64,000 nucleotides of DNA, taken from assembly GCA_016647705.1 (NCBI GenBank), contig CM028338.1, positions 36,895,176 through 36,959,175 on the forward strand, in the 5' to 3' direction. Position 1 is the stretch's first letter, and every line of letters starts with the position of its first letter. Below, piece after piece: positions 1 to 10,815 of this stretch. Origin of the DNA: Eucommia ulmoides. Lineage: Eukaryota; Streptophyta; Magnoliopsida; Garryales; Eucommiaceae. The notes beneath the pieces were generated by a model. That model saw only the letters and a program-made list of their open reading frames with translations. It was not told the DNA's origin and did not search any database. Position numbers and translations under genes: made by a program.

Positions 1-296
1 TTCAAAATATAGATGTAATATATAAGAAAAAATAATTTTCATAATTAAATATAAAGAATCCAAATCCAAAAAATTTAAAAAAACAACATTAAATACGTAC
101 AAAATATAAAATATGTTCAGGCTACATATTCTTCGGTTCCATTTGAGTTGTATATCGACCACTAATCTCTTTATCGCAACCTTTTCAATAGCTTGACGAT
201 TTTCACAACGAATTCAATTATCATTTTGGTTTTTGTGTCGATATGCTCAAATCTTTAAACAAAAGAGAGTATAGGAATCAAAATAAGCAAACACAC
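1..296. other. Unassigned AT-rich DNA left of the Copia gag
   Basis: No ORF or repeat could be recognised. The right unit of the same Copia family continues beyond its gag into protease sequence, but here the similarity to the 41.7-kb region stops near 297. The left Copia unit is therefore probably truncated, or interrupted by another sequence that leaves the window. Confidence 0.4.
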
Positions 297-1480
297 TTCA
301 TAATCCATCACTTACTTGTTTAATGTTTTAATTGTACTTTGAATGGCATTAATTTTAGAACACTAGATTTTATAATCATGAGTAAGTTCTTGATAAACAT
401 CAAATAAATCATCAAAATCTAAAGGACAAGAACTTGAACATTTAGGTACCTCATCACCAATGGGTATTAAAGTAAGCATGGATGATCATTCACTTCTGGA
501 TTTTTTCGAGCTACTCGATTCGAAATCATCTAAGATAGCTTTCATTGATTTCTTCCTGCTCTTCTTTCATTTATTCTTCACCTTTCTTTTCTTCTCTTTT
601 ACTTGTCTTTATTTGTTTCAGGGCAATCGGTTTGAAAGTGTCCAATCTTGTGACAGTTGTAACATTTCATGTTTGTCATATTGGAAATCGTCTTTCTTCG
701 GAATATTCGTCGAGTTATCCTTCTGAAATTCTTTGTGAGAAGTGCCACATCTTTTTCTTACTTACTGTTAAGACTCACATCATCACTGTCATCCTATTCC
801 ACATTTTTCTGAGATTTCAATGCAAAGGATTTCTTTTTGATATTCCCCGTGTCATCGTCATATTCTCGAATTGCCGTCTCATGCGTCATTAGGTTGCCGA
901 TGAGGTCATCAATTTCATATTTTGTAAGATACTTTCCTTTATCAATCACAGTTGCCTTTAACTCCCACACTTTAGTTAATGATCTCAAGATCTTTCGAAC
1001 TTTGTCCTTCATAGTGTAGGGCTTTCTGAGTTGATTCAGATGGTTGTCGATATTGTTGAATCTTGTGTACATCTCTTGAATCGATTCTGCTTCACCCATT
1101 ATGAATCATTCAAAGACGAATTAGGGCATTGATCTTTGACATTTTCACCTAACTAGTCCCTTTGTGGGTGATTTGCAATTTGTCTCACATTTCTTTTGCG
1201 AATGCACAGCTTAAAACCCTGGAATATTCTTTAGCATTTAGAGAACAAAACAAAATATTAAAAGCTTGTTAATTAATAGAAAGTTTCTATTTATCAGACG
1301 TGGTCAGTTGTTCATTTTTCTTGGCAACTCCATTTCCCATCGGGATAAATTGATCATCCTCAATCACTAGCCACACATATTAATTTGTGGCTTGAAGAAA
1401 AACAATTATTTTATCCTTCTAGAACACATAGTTTCCACCTGCAAACAAAGGTGGTCGATGCATAGATTGCCCTCACCAAG
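297..1480 (-). pseudogene. gag: Ty1/Copia gag of the left tandem unit, degenerate
   Basis: Reading on the minus strand, the fragment at 794-1099 has the alpha-helical gag pattern of plant Copia elements (UBN2-type; IQEMYTRFNNIDNHLNQL and a KVRKILRSL block). Downstream at 623-664 there is a CCHC zinc knuckle (C-YN-C-HKIG-H-FQTD-C), which binds template RNA in the capsid. The stretch is collinear with the gag of the right unit at about 41700-42900, so both belong to one family. Stops and frame changes break it and it is not expected to be functional. Its position directly downstream of the primer-binding site at 1547-1558 shows that the LTR at 1561-7070 serves this unit as a 5' LTR. The rest of the unit lies off the window or has been lost. 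Confidence 0.8.
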
Positions 1481-1546
1481 TGTGTCTATCAGGTGCGCCA
1501 TGTGATCTTTGTTAGCTAGTGTTTTAAGCTAATTTGAGTTAAACCA

Positions 1547-1558
1547 GCTCTAGTACCA
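1547..1558 (-). promoter_or_regulatory. Primer-binding site (initiator Met tRNA type) of the left Copia unit
   Basis: The minus strand reads TGGTACTAGAGC two bases inside the LTR end. It differs at two positions from TGGTATCAGAGC, the sequence complementary to the 3' end of plant initiator tRNA-Met that many Copia elements use. The same changed form occurs in the right unit at 42961-42972, so the difference is a family trait rather than decay. Confidence 0.8.
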
Positions 1559-2439
1559 ATTGTTGGCCCAGTGAACTACCGAAGAGGGGTGAATTGAGTA
1601 GTAATTAAAATTTAAACAAATTTAAATCTTTAAGCACTTAATTAATCAAATAATCAATTTTATCCAAAATCAATTATTATCTTCTTATATAGCGAATAAG
1701 TGTGTAAACTACGTGCAAAACAAAACAAAATGTAAAGAATGCAGAACACAAAGATATTTCCTGGTTTACCAAGCTACTCTTGGCTAATCCAGTCTCCCGA
1801 GCTCCACGGAGATTCGCACCCACTAAAACCTAGATTCTTTTAAAGGTAAGAATCAAACTCTCACAATGATTCTTTTCACAGGCTCAGAATCAGCATTTAC
1901 AATTTTCTTTTCACAAGTTAAGGAAGAACCTTATCTTTTTGCAGTTTAAAGACTAACCTAATTCTATTGTAAGAAGAATCACAATCTAATTCTTTTACCA
2001 GGCTAGAAATCAAATCTCACTAATACTTCAAATATCGTTTTCACCGATAAGGATAGAACCATTACAATTTACTAAAAAAATAAACTCTATTCAGGAAGAA
2101 TTCATACCTAATTATTTTCAAGGAAAAAAAAGAAAAACCTAATCTTTTTATCAACTAGGCAAAGATCAAATCTCAATCTTTTTCCCTAAAAAAGATTGAA
2201 ACCACAGTTACCCTAATTAGATATAACCCAACTATATCCAATCCGCACAAACTCACCAATTACAAAAATTACTAAGTTTCTTCCCACTCGGAGCTTCTAC
2301 CACCTCAAACCCACTACAACAAAAACGGGCTTTAGTGACAATTTAATTTGCCGCTAAAAACTCATTTTTTAGCCACTAAACGTTTTAGCGGCAATTCATA
2401 CAACTGCCGCTAATACTGCAGTAACTATAGGCTATAGTG

Positions 2440-2960
2440 ATTAATTTATAATTGCCGCTAAGATTTAGCCGCTAAATATAAAAAATTTAGCGGCTATTTA
2501 GATTTCGTATAGTGACAAATTTAAATGCCACTAAAATAAATAAATAAAAATATTCAATATCTTTTTTTATAGTTAGTGGCAAATAACGATTTATCCGCTA
2601 AATATAAAAGATTTAGCGGCTATTTAGATTTCGTATAGCAACAAATTTTAATGCCACTAAAAATAAATAAAAATATTAATATTAATTTTTATATTTAATG
2701 GTAAAAATCCATAAAAATATAAGATATCTAGCAGCTAACTCATATTTTGTACAGCGGCAAATTTAAATGTCATTTTTTTATATTTAGTACCAATTAACGA
2801 TTAAGCCGATAAATAATTTTTTTGTATAGAGATAATTTTAAATGCCACTAAAAATTCATAATAATATTTATTTTTACATTTAGTGACAAATGATGACTTA
2901 ACTAGTAAATATAACTGCTATTATATTTTTTGTACAACCACAAAGCCTATGAAAAATTAT
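2440..2960. repeat. Decaying subterminal tandem repeat of the CACTA element, period about 125 bp
   Basis: The block TTTAGCGGCTATTTAGATTT recurs at about 2486 and 2611, followed each time by a degenerate GTGACAAATTTAAATGCCAC segment. Weaker copies follow near 2735 and 2860. Divergence increases toward the element interior. Confidence 0.7.
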
Positions 2961-3659
2961 TTTTATTTAGCAACAAATGGCGATAAATGTTTCACGAGAA
3001 TCTCAATGAAATAAGATGAACTTTAGTAATTAATCACCAATAAAAATCCAAATCAGAATACAAATAATTGAGAACATAAATCTGATATGCTCAAACAATT
3101 CTGAAAAAATACATCAATGAAATAATATTAGATTGAATTCCTAATTTAATATAAATCAATAATATAAACTAATAATCTCTAAATTCCCTTAGAAGAGAGC
3201 AACCAACATCGAACGCCCAATTAGCCCAAAAAAAAACAAAAAAAACACCTGTATGTATACGAAAACCGAAATACAAAAATAAAAAAACATAAATATAAAA
3301 GTGGCCTTCACACAATTTTTTTCCACATATCTTTGTTTTTGTAAGATTCTAAAAGAACTTGTCACCTAAATAACACCATCAAATATAACCAACACCAAAC
3401 AAGATAATAATTCTAATGCACATATATGCACTAGATATAATGCAAATGATTAGATATATAAAAGAACTTATGTTCTCATTGTCACAAGCAATCATATCTC
3501 CAAAAGATACCCAGAAAAAAAAAAATTACACTAATTTAGTGAAGGTCATTTGCAAGAGCAGTTAAACCAAAAGTAACTTTAGAACATATTAGCAGGACTT
3601 AAATTGGTAAATAAAAAAATAAATAAATAAATAGAGTATTAATTGAATAAGGAGGTAGA

Positions 3660-3910
3660 AACAGATGACAAAAAGAGTATGTAAGTTCATTTGGATCAAT
3701 ATATTGATCAATGTCAATAGGGGAAGCATACTCCCTTTTGAGACCACTTAAAGGAGGCATCAGCTCAAAATCACGATCATGTTCCCGGTCCCAATCCCTA
3801 TCCCTGTAATCTAGCCTCTTTGTTGGAGATGTTCCATAAAGAGAAATGTGCTTTTCATTCTTACGGACTAAAGGTAATGGGTAAGGATTGTCGATTCATC
3901 AGCTGATATT
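3660..3910 (-). pseudogene. Possible captured host-gene exon inside the CACTA element
   Basis: The minus strand has an open stretch of about 70 codons with strongly protein-like composition. A basic/acidic block ([18 protein letters not shown]) is followed by [21 protein letters not shown] likely frameshift lies near 3888, upstream of [19 protein letters not shown]. The surrounding CACTA sequence is AT-rich noncoding DNA, so this looks like an exon fragment picked up by the transposon, as CACTA and MULE elements often do. I do not recognise the donor gene. A protein search returning a conserved, intron-containing plant gene would confirm it; hits only to transposons would refute it. Confidence 0.4.
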
Positions 3911-4356
3911 TTTCCCTCTGAAAATTTGAGAAATGAAACAAGAAAAGAACACAAGTCTCAAGTCATTAGCTTAAATACAAAGCTCTAGCAGAAGTAACAC
4001 TTCATATTGCCAGATTGTACATAATCCATCATAGTAGAATAAATATTTCATGAATGAATATAAGTATTCAACAAGATACTAAATAAAGAAAGCGAAAGAA
4101 ACAATATACATAGGACCATATTGACTCAGTCACAATCCCATGTTCAAGGAAACTGATACTTGAACTATTGGAGCATAAAATCAATATTTCTTTTTTTATG
4201 TAAAGTAAATATTTCATTACTAGTTTGAACATAATGGTGATCATTTGATTAAAGAACTCTAGTACATAACAAGCTAATCACTCTATCAGTTTATTGATTT
4301 ATTAATGTGAAGAAAACAAAAGAAGCACGGGTAATGTTTGAAGTGAGTTATTTTTT

Positions 4357-4572
4357 TTGCAGATTTTCTTAGGGCCCCAAACCTCTAATCTACTTGCAGG
4401 ACATCCACCACATCAAGCAGTGAGTATTCGCAAAATCAGTAGGCTAAATGGTTCAAGGATTTATCGTGCTTCTTGTTTTGATAATGGTTATAGTTGGGAC
4501 AACGGTCAGATACAGCTAAAGGACTGGCCATATTCTTATGCTACTCAGAAATGGTTAAAGAGACCTAGATGA
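4357..4572 (+). pseudogene. Possible second captured exon in the CACTA element, unknown family
   Basis: An open frame of about 70 codons follows a textbook 3' splice site (a T-rich run ending TTTTTTTTGCAG at about 4352-4363) and ends in TGA at 4570. Its composition is protein-like (ISRLNGSRIYRASCFDNGYS, then WDNGQIQLKDW). It could be the last exon of a captured gene or a relic of a transposon gene. It lies opposite to the fragment at 3660-3910, so the two are unlikely to come from one gene in its original order. Confidence 0.3.
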
Positions 4573-6269
4573 AGCTCAATATTTTGAGAACCAACTGTAA
4601 AGAGTATGTAAGATAAATTCAAGAGGATCAGTTCGTGAAGAGGTTAATCCACAATTCAAAAGTTGATCTCTGTCAATTGACATACGAAATTCAAGTTTCT
4701 TACAATTTAATGAATGAGAATTTCCAAATCAAAGAACTGATCTATCCGATTCGATCAGAACGGAGAATCGCCAAACACCACTTGAGCGCTAGAACACCTC
4801 TTGAGCGCTAGAATCTCACGAAAATAGAAAAACAATCACCAGCAGTCATGATTTTATCTAACTCGAACTTATCACAGCAAAATTTGAAGCCACAAGAACT
4901 AGAAAATTGGAAAATCTAAAAAAAGGTAATTCGGAAGGCTGAACCCTAGATATAAAAAAAAATAGATAAAATATACAAGAAATTAGAAAAAAATTGAAAA
5001 ATTGAAGCCTAAATCTAAACAATTGGAATGAAGAACCTGAACAGAGGGGATGTGCATCGTTCCAGCTACTGATGTCGAATAAGAAACCCACAACAGACAA
5101 CGAACTTGAAAAATCAAACCCTAAACCACGGGGTCTGTAGCTATCGACGATGAGCAGAGGAGATGTGCATCGGTGTTGTAGCGAGAAGCGAAGGCAAACG
5201 GAGGATAGAAAAAGGGCTACGAGATTGTGCAACGGTGAAGGCAAGAGTGGAGCAAGGTGGTTAGATTTTGATCAATGATTTAATTGAAGAGATTTGCACC
5301 AAAATTTGGAGCCAATTTTTTAACTTTTAGCGGCCATTGGAGTAAATTAGTGACAATTAAATAATTTATCACTAAAAAACTAAAAACATATTATTAGTGG
5401 TTATTTTATAAGTGTCGCTAAAATAATTGCCGCTAAAAGCTAATTTTTTTGTAGTGACCAATTAAACTCAATTAATGTCCCAATAATTACTACGTGATAG
5501 AATTAAGTGAGAAATTCAATATCTGATTATAATATGTGTGGGTAGCAAAAAATTTATCACGTAATCAGACAATCACGAAATCGTTTTGAAAAGAACTTTG
5601 TACTTTTTAAAGTTCAAAAATAATTTTATTAAGATCTTATTAACCAAGCAAATAATAATATAATTTCACAATAAATAATAATAGCTTGAAAAGATCTCAC
5701 AAGGAAAACACCGAAAAATTGGAATCATAATAGCAAGACAACACAGATCGGTGACGCTAACTCAATCAATGTTTTAACTCAAGAACTTTGCACACAATTG
5801 ATCTCACAAATGATTTCTCGAATATATCTCATAATAACAACTCTTAGAAAACTCAGGAGCTTTGACAGTTCTTAATTAATGTGTTATATTGATATTAAAT
5901 TCGCAGGTCTATTTAAGCTAATTTGAAAAAAGTCTTCTAATGACTAGTTTCATCAAGACATGACATTTAAATGCACCTATACACCTCATATATCATAACC
6001 ATTCATTCCTGGTATAATTAACTTAGATATGGCTTTAAAATCTTTTAATAAAGTTCTCAAATTAATTCTCAATTTCCAATCGAATAAATATGAAGTATCA
6101 AATGTACCAAATTGAGCAACACTTCAATTTTATGTAGCATATCTATAGGGATATAAAAATAAGTTTGATATATCTCAAATATATTCAAATCTCAAGAATA
6201 TCTGAATCAGATATGTAAAAATGGCTAGTTAATGGCTAATTTTGATTTAATCCTTAGAATCCTCAAAAT

Positions 6270-6600
6270 TCTAACTAGACAGTCGATTGACCGACTTCCA
6301 GTCATCGGTTGACTAATCAGTACTGGTTGTAACCCAAGGCAGCCTTTCACAGGCAGTCGGTTGGCCAACCCATGCATGGTTAGTTGACCGATCATTAGAG
6401 GATACAATTATAGGCCAATTTTAAGCCCTAGTCGGTTGACCAATCCCCTACGATTGGTTGACCGATCGATACAGAGAGTTTCTCTTCGGCCAATCGATTG
6501 ACCGATCTCCCCTAGTCAGTTAGCCGATCGATTCAGTGACACTCCAGTTTCCAGCCTACTCCAATCAATTGACTGAACCTTTTATGGTCGGTTGACTGAA
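6270..6600. promoter_or_regulatory. Cluster of TTGAC (W-box-like) repeats in the Copia LTR
   Basis: About eight copies of a degenerate unit around GGTTGACCGATC occur in 330 bp, giving repeated TTGAC cores on both strands. The other two LTRs of the family carry the same kind of cluster (about 44515-44800; about 29165-29405, where it reads GGTCGACC/GGTTGAC). TTGAC is the core bound by WRKY factors; binding here is inference. Confidence 0.5.
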
Positions 6601-7070
6601 CACTGCAGGAATAATTCTTTTCAATTTATTTCAACTTCAAACTTCATCATTTTAAACCCTTTAACCAGTTTCTTTTCTCAGTTAACTTAATTGACACTAA
6701 TATTTAATTTTAATTCTAATCTTACTTAGGTCAATTTTCATTTTTCAATTTCACATTGGAGCAAATAATTTAGCACTAATAAGGATCTTAATTTCATCAA
6801 ATTAAGCATATATGAATATAACTAATTAATTTGTGTCGTTTGTGATCCTAATCGGGATATATTAGGTGTAAAAGAGGTTTAAGTTGTTTTCATCTAATTT
6901 CTTCAGAATCTTCAACACTCTTCATCTCTTTAATGTCCATCTCTGTATCTTCAATAATTACTTCATGATTTGATCTTTAATGAAACTTTTAAACTGAAAC
7001 ACTCAAAAAACACATTAGTTCTACAAAAAATATCAATCCTTAATTGTCTATCAAAATCCCGGGATCAACA

Positions 7071-7085
7071 ATTTCTCCCATTTTT
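7071..7085 (-). promoter_or_regulatory. Polypurine tract of the Copia element
   Basis: The minus strand reads AAAAATGGGAGAAAT directly before the LTR start TGTTGATC. A purine run here is where RNase H leaves the primer for plus-strand DNA. It shows that the LTR at 1561-7070 is the 3' LTR of the unit to its right. Confidence 0.75.
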
Positions 7086-7549
7086 ATGATAACAATTAAC
7101 TTTGAGATTTTCTTCAAAAAAAAAAAAAAAGAATGTAATCGCGTTTTCCCTAAATCCGAGGTCGGGTTTTTTAACTCATTAAAGCCTAATCATGAAGATA
7201 ATTCAATAAATTTATCAGATATTCAACAAAGCACAAAATATGATCAATTTAATGATTAAGATATTCAATAAAGCATAATATAGTCATTTCAACAAAGTTT
7301 TTCTCTTTTATCAGTGCAATGCTTAGGCAAACAAATCCTAAACATTAACTAACTCGTTTTTTTAGCGCAATTATGATTTTCCGTTTATATATTCCCATTT
7401 GTCAATTGGAGTAATTCACTAAAACATCAAAATATATTTCTCTCCTTTTATCATCTCAAAAAGTGGGGAAGGGGAATAAAAAATAATACTCTAGGCAAAC
7501 ATCAATGTGCCTAACCATACCTAAACCTCGGACAATTCTTATAAACTAA

Positions 7550-8731
7550 TCTTCCGCTAAAGGTTTAGTAAATATATCAGCAAGCTGATTGGGTGTATTG
7601 ATATATTCAATGATAATGTCGGGTTTTTTTTTTTTTTTATTTTTTTTTTTTTAATATGATCACAAATAAAATGATGTCTGATCTTTTTATGCTTAGTTCG
7701 TGAGTGCTGTGTAGGATTCGTACTTAGACATATAACACTTTTATTATCGCAATAGATCGGGACTTCCTTTATACATACTCCAAAATCATTTAATTGTTGC
7801 TTGACATATAAGATCTGAGCGCAACAATTACCAGCTATCACGTACTCAACCTCAGTAGTAGATAAGGCTATAGAGTTTTGTTTCTTGTTAGACCAAGAAA
7901 CCAAGGTATATCCTAAGAAATAACATGACCCGCTTATGCTTTTCCGCTCGACTTTGCAACCGGAAAAATCAGTGTCGTAGTAACTAATCAACTTGAAGTC
8001 ACTCTCCCTAGAATACCATAATCCTAGGCCACTTGTCCCTTTTAAATATCGAAAGATCCTCTTAACCGCAGTTAAATGTGATTCTTTAGGACAAGACTGA
8101 AATCTAGCCAACAAATAAACGCTAAACATAATATCAGGTCTACTAGCAGTAAGATACAACAAGTTACCAATTGTACCTTGATACATATTCTCATTTACAT
8201 TTTTTTCCGTATCGTCTTTGTCTATCTTTGTAACTGTTGCCATTAGATTTTTGTACTCTTTAGTGCCATTCAAGCCATATTTTTTTAGCAAATCTTTGGT
8301 GTATTTGGCTTGGTTTATAAAGATCTCTTCTTTGGTTTGCTTGATTTGAAACTTAATGTTCCCATCATGCTCACTTCAAATTTGACCAATATTATCTTGG
8401 CAAAAAATCTCATTAGTAGATTCGAAAATAATATCATCAACATAAATTTGTACTAATAGGATATCAAAATCAGTTTGCTTAATAAATAACGTTATATTAC
8501 TAAGACCCATTCGAAAACCATTTTCGATCAAATATTGGCTAAGTCTTTCATACCAAGCTCTCGGAGCTTGTTTAAGCCCATACAAAGTCTTACGAAGTTT
8601 AAACACGTAATCGAGAAATTTATCGCTCTCTAATCCTGAGGGTTGTTCCATATAAACTTCTTCTGCTATAAAACCATTCAATAATGCACTCTTTACATCC
8701 AATTGATATAATTTAAAATTACATGAACATG
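7550..8731 (-). pseudogene. pol: Copia reverse transcriptase (second part) and RNase H
   Basis: Minus-strand frames at 8376-8731 give the RT palm, from NFKLYQLDVKSALLNG to the catalytic YVDDIIF. Frames at 7557-8291 give the connection and RNase H (ASRPDIMFSVYLLARF, SWSNKKQNSIALSTTEVEYV, YCDNKSVI). A frameshift near 8340-8375 separates them. A long A-run on the minus strand (7628-7652) throws the C-terminus out of frame; the usual Copia ending (NTPNQLADIFTKPL) is present in another frame at about 7560-7605. The N-terminal RT lies at 39466-39600, 30.7 kb away, cut off by the Athila insertion: reading ...LLDFAC at 39461 joins CNFKLYQ at 8731 across one copy of ACATG. Not functional. Confidence 0.92.
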
Positions 8732-9174
8732 TGATAGATTGATTATATCTATATATTTTTAAGCCGAATTTGGTAGTTTTCGAGTGTTCTTGTAATGTTT
8801 TAATTCATTTTTATTTGTTTTTATGTAAATCAGGTGTCATGGGCGAAAACGGTTGAAAATCAAGCTTATCAATAGGATGTCGGTGAAGAAATGGTTGAAA
8901 AAAATCTAAACGGGCTTCCTGCAAGTATCTCGCTGCAGCACCTAACAACCAAGGACTACTAGCCATTGCTCACTACAATAAGAAACAACCAGTGGATGTT
9001 CTGACTAATGCTCACTACAACACATTTTTAGATATTTTTTAGGATATTTTTTTTTTTATTTCTATTTATATCCTTTCATCCTACCATTACCAAGGATGTT
9101 ATTGAGAGGCTTAGATCAGACCAAGCAAAAAGAACACATCCTTGGACAAGAGGAAACGATCTTGGAGCGGATTT
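8732..9174 (+). repeat. Truncated Athila LTR (first 443 bp)
   Basis: This matches the start of the full LTR at 9383, beginning TGATAGATTGATTATATC, but stops after CTTGGAGCGGATTTT. There it jumps to sequence normally found just upstream of the 3' LTR (compare 37979). GCGG-TTTT is shared by both sides at the join, a short homology that suggests how the deletion formed. Confidence 0.85.
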
Positions 9175-9382
9175 TATTCTTGAACTCGATATGATTAGGG
9201 GCCGTTGAGGGAAAACTTTTTGGTCGATTAGTTGAAATTTAAAACTCACGCATCGTTTATTTTTTTAGTTTGTTTGAGTCTTTCGTTTTTACTATCTGTG
9301 TTCGTTATTTCGTTATAGTAGTTTATTTTTTGTGTGGGTGTTTTTTCTTGAGAACTAGCAAAATTCCAAGTTTGGGGGTATT
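9175..9382 (+). repeat. Remnant of Athila 3' internal region between two LTRs
   Basis: Nearly identical to 37980-38193: ATTCTTGAACTCGATATGAT through the G-rich polypurine-like AAGTTTGGGGGTATT, ending immediately before an LTR. It is what remains of the first internal region of an LTR-internal-LTR-internal-LTR tandem. Confidence 0.85.
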
Positions 9383-10681
9383 TGATAAATTGATTTTATC
9401 TATATATTTTAAAGCCAAATTTGGTAGTTTTCGAGTGTTCTTGTAATGTTTTAATTTATTTTTATTCGTTTTTATGTAAATCAGGAGTTAGGGGTGAAAA
9501 CGGTTGAAAATCAAGCTTGTAGGTAGGACATCAGTGAATAAACGGTTGAAAATAAAGCTAAATAGGATTCTTGCAAGCATCTTGCAGTAGTAAGAGTCTT
9601 CTCGCTGTAATTCCCAGTAGCCAAGGGCCACTGGCCTTTTGTTGCTACAGCGAGAAACAACCAGTGGTTGTTCTGACTAATGCTCTTTGCAGCGACCAGA
9701 CACAGCTGGCAATGCGTTTTTAGATATTTTTTAGGATATTTTTTATTTCTATTTATATCCCTTCATCCTACCATTTCCAAGGATGTTTTTGAGAGCTCTA
9801 AATCAGACCAAGAAAGAGGAACACATCATTGGAGAAGAGGAAACGATCTTGGAGCGGATTTTGCGGAAATGGAACCATCCACTTTACAGATTTGCCTTTC
9901 CTTTCTTGTTTCTCTCCTTGTTTCTAAACTTTGTTGATTATTTGATGATGTTTATCTCATGTGTTGTCAAATATTCCGTTATGGAATGAGTAGCTAAGCG
10001 TTTATTATCCAGGGATTGATATAGTTCATGAATATCATGTTTTAGTAAATCTTTGTTTCGTTAACGATTGTTCATCCCTATTCGATTGTGTTTACCATTT
10101 TATTACTTCTAAAGTATACTTGTTATGATATTTTGGTTGGTTTGAGAATACGCGGTTTGACACTCGGGAGAGGTAACCCCGGATTCGGACTAGGATTAAA
10201 ACACAACATTCTAATGTTTCGGGAGATTATTATAACGTGTGCAATCTGTGAGGTTGGGGCAAGACTCATGTAATCATTTAGATTCTAGATAGGTATATTG
10301 GTGTTGACATGGTTGCATATTCACTCACTTTACACTTGGGAGAGGTAGTGAGTCAGTTTTAGACACCTAGATTGTTTAATAGATTGATAACCGATAATGT
10401 AAACTAGACTAAATCAAACACGTATAAGTGAACGAAGTTAATCCCTAGATAATCGATTCTCAGAGAATTAATCCCAAGTATTTTAGTTTAATTAGTTTTC
10501 AAATAGCGAACACATATCAAATCTCTAATCGTCTAGATAAAATTGAGTTATGTCAATTGTAGTACTTAACTAGTTCTAAAGATAAATCCCAGTGCATGAC
10601 ACTCGATCTTCGGATCCACTTTATTATTTGTTGACCTCATGCACTTGCGAATAATTCAAAGCGCATATAAATATCGTAAAA
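9383..10681 (+). repeat. Athila 5' LTR (full length)
   Basis: Starts TGATAAATTGATTTTATC and ends TATCGTAAAA; the 3' copy at 38194-39460 ends TATCTCAACA, so the terminal CA has mutated here. A TATA-type sequence ATTTATATCC lies at 9751-9760, downstream of palindromic GCTGCAGC-like motifs at about 9580-9710. An ORF across the U3/R part (9680-9937) is not a gene. Confidence 0.88.
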
Positions 10682-10687
10682 AGTTTT

Positions 10688-10704
10688 TGGTGTCGTTACC
10701 GGGG
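10688..10704 (+). promoter_or_regulatory. Athila primer-binding site (tRNA-Asp type)
   Basis: TGGTGTCGTTACCGGGG is a decayed form of TGGCGCCGTTGCCGGGG, the complement of the 3' end of plant tRNA-Asp. The less mutated form is present in the non-autonomous copy at 31764-31780. Confidence 0.85.
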
Positions 10705-10815
10705 ATTTAAAGTTAGTAGTTAAGTTGATATTACTACCAAGTAGCTCAATATTAATTTTGACACTCATTTTTTTTTTATGTTTGCGTTTTCATTGGTTGT
10801 GGTAATTGACAGTGT

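Larger units (their letters stand above)
2312..5456. mobile_element. CACTA-type DNA transposon, non-autonomous, 3145 bp
   Basis: The ends are CACTACAACAAAAA at the left and TTTTTTTGTAGTG at the right, the inverted CACTA termini. A 3-bp duplication ACC flanks it (2309-2311 and 5457-5459). The related LTR near 43718 shows the empty site with a single ACC between CTCAAA and AATTAAAC, which proves the insertion. Subterminal regions at both ends are packed with TTAGCGGC/GCCGCTAA motifs in both orientations, the usual place for transposase binding. No transposase domain is visible, so it would depend on an autonomous partner. It carries at least one piece that looks like captured gene sequence (see 3660-3910 and 4357-4572). 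Confidence 0.92.
1561..7070 (-). repeat. Shared Copia LTR, interrupted by a CACTA element
   Basis: On the minus strand the LTR begins TGTTGATCCC at 7070 and ends GGCCAACA at 1561, the same ends as the LTR at 42975-45271 and the solo LTR at 28712-30900. Removing the 3145-bp CACTA insertion and its duplicated ACC leaves about 2.36 kb, matching the other copies (2.30 and 2.19 kb). A polypurine tract abuts one end and a primer-binding site the other, so it is both 3' LTR of the right unit and 5' LTR of the left unit. Confidence 0.9.

Noticed and set aside
9680-9989. ORFs within the Athila LTR, repeated at 38466-38711
   Set aside because: They lie across the U3/R region, appear in both LTRs only because LTRs are copies, and have no known domain.
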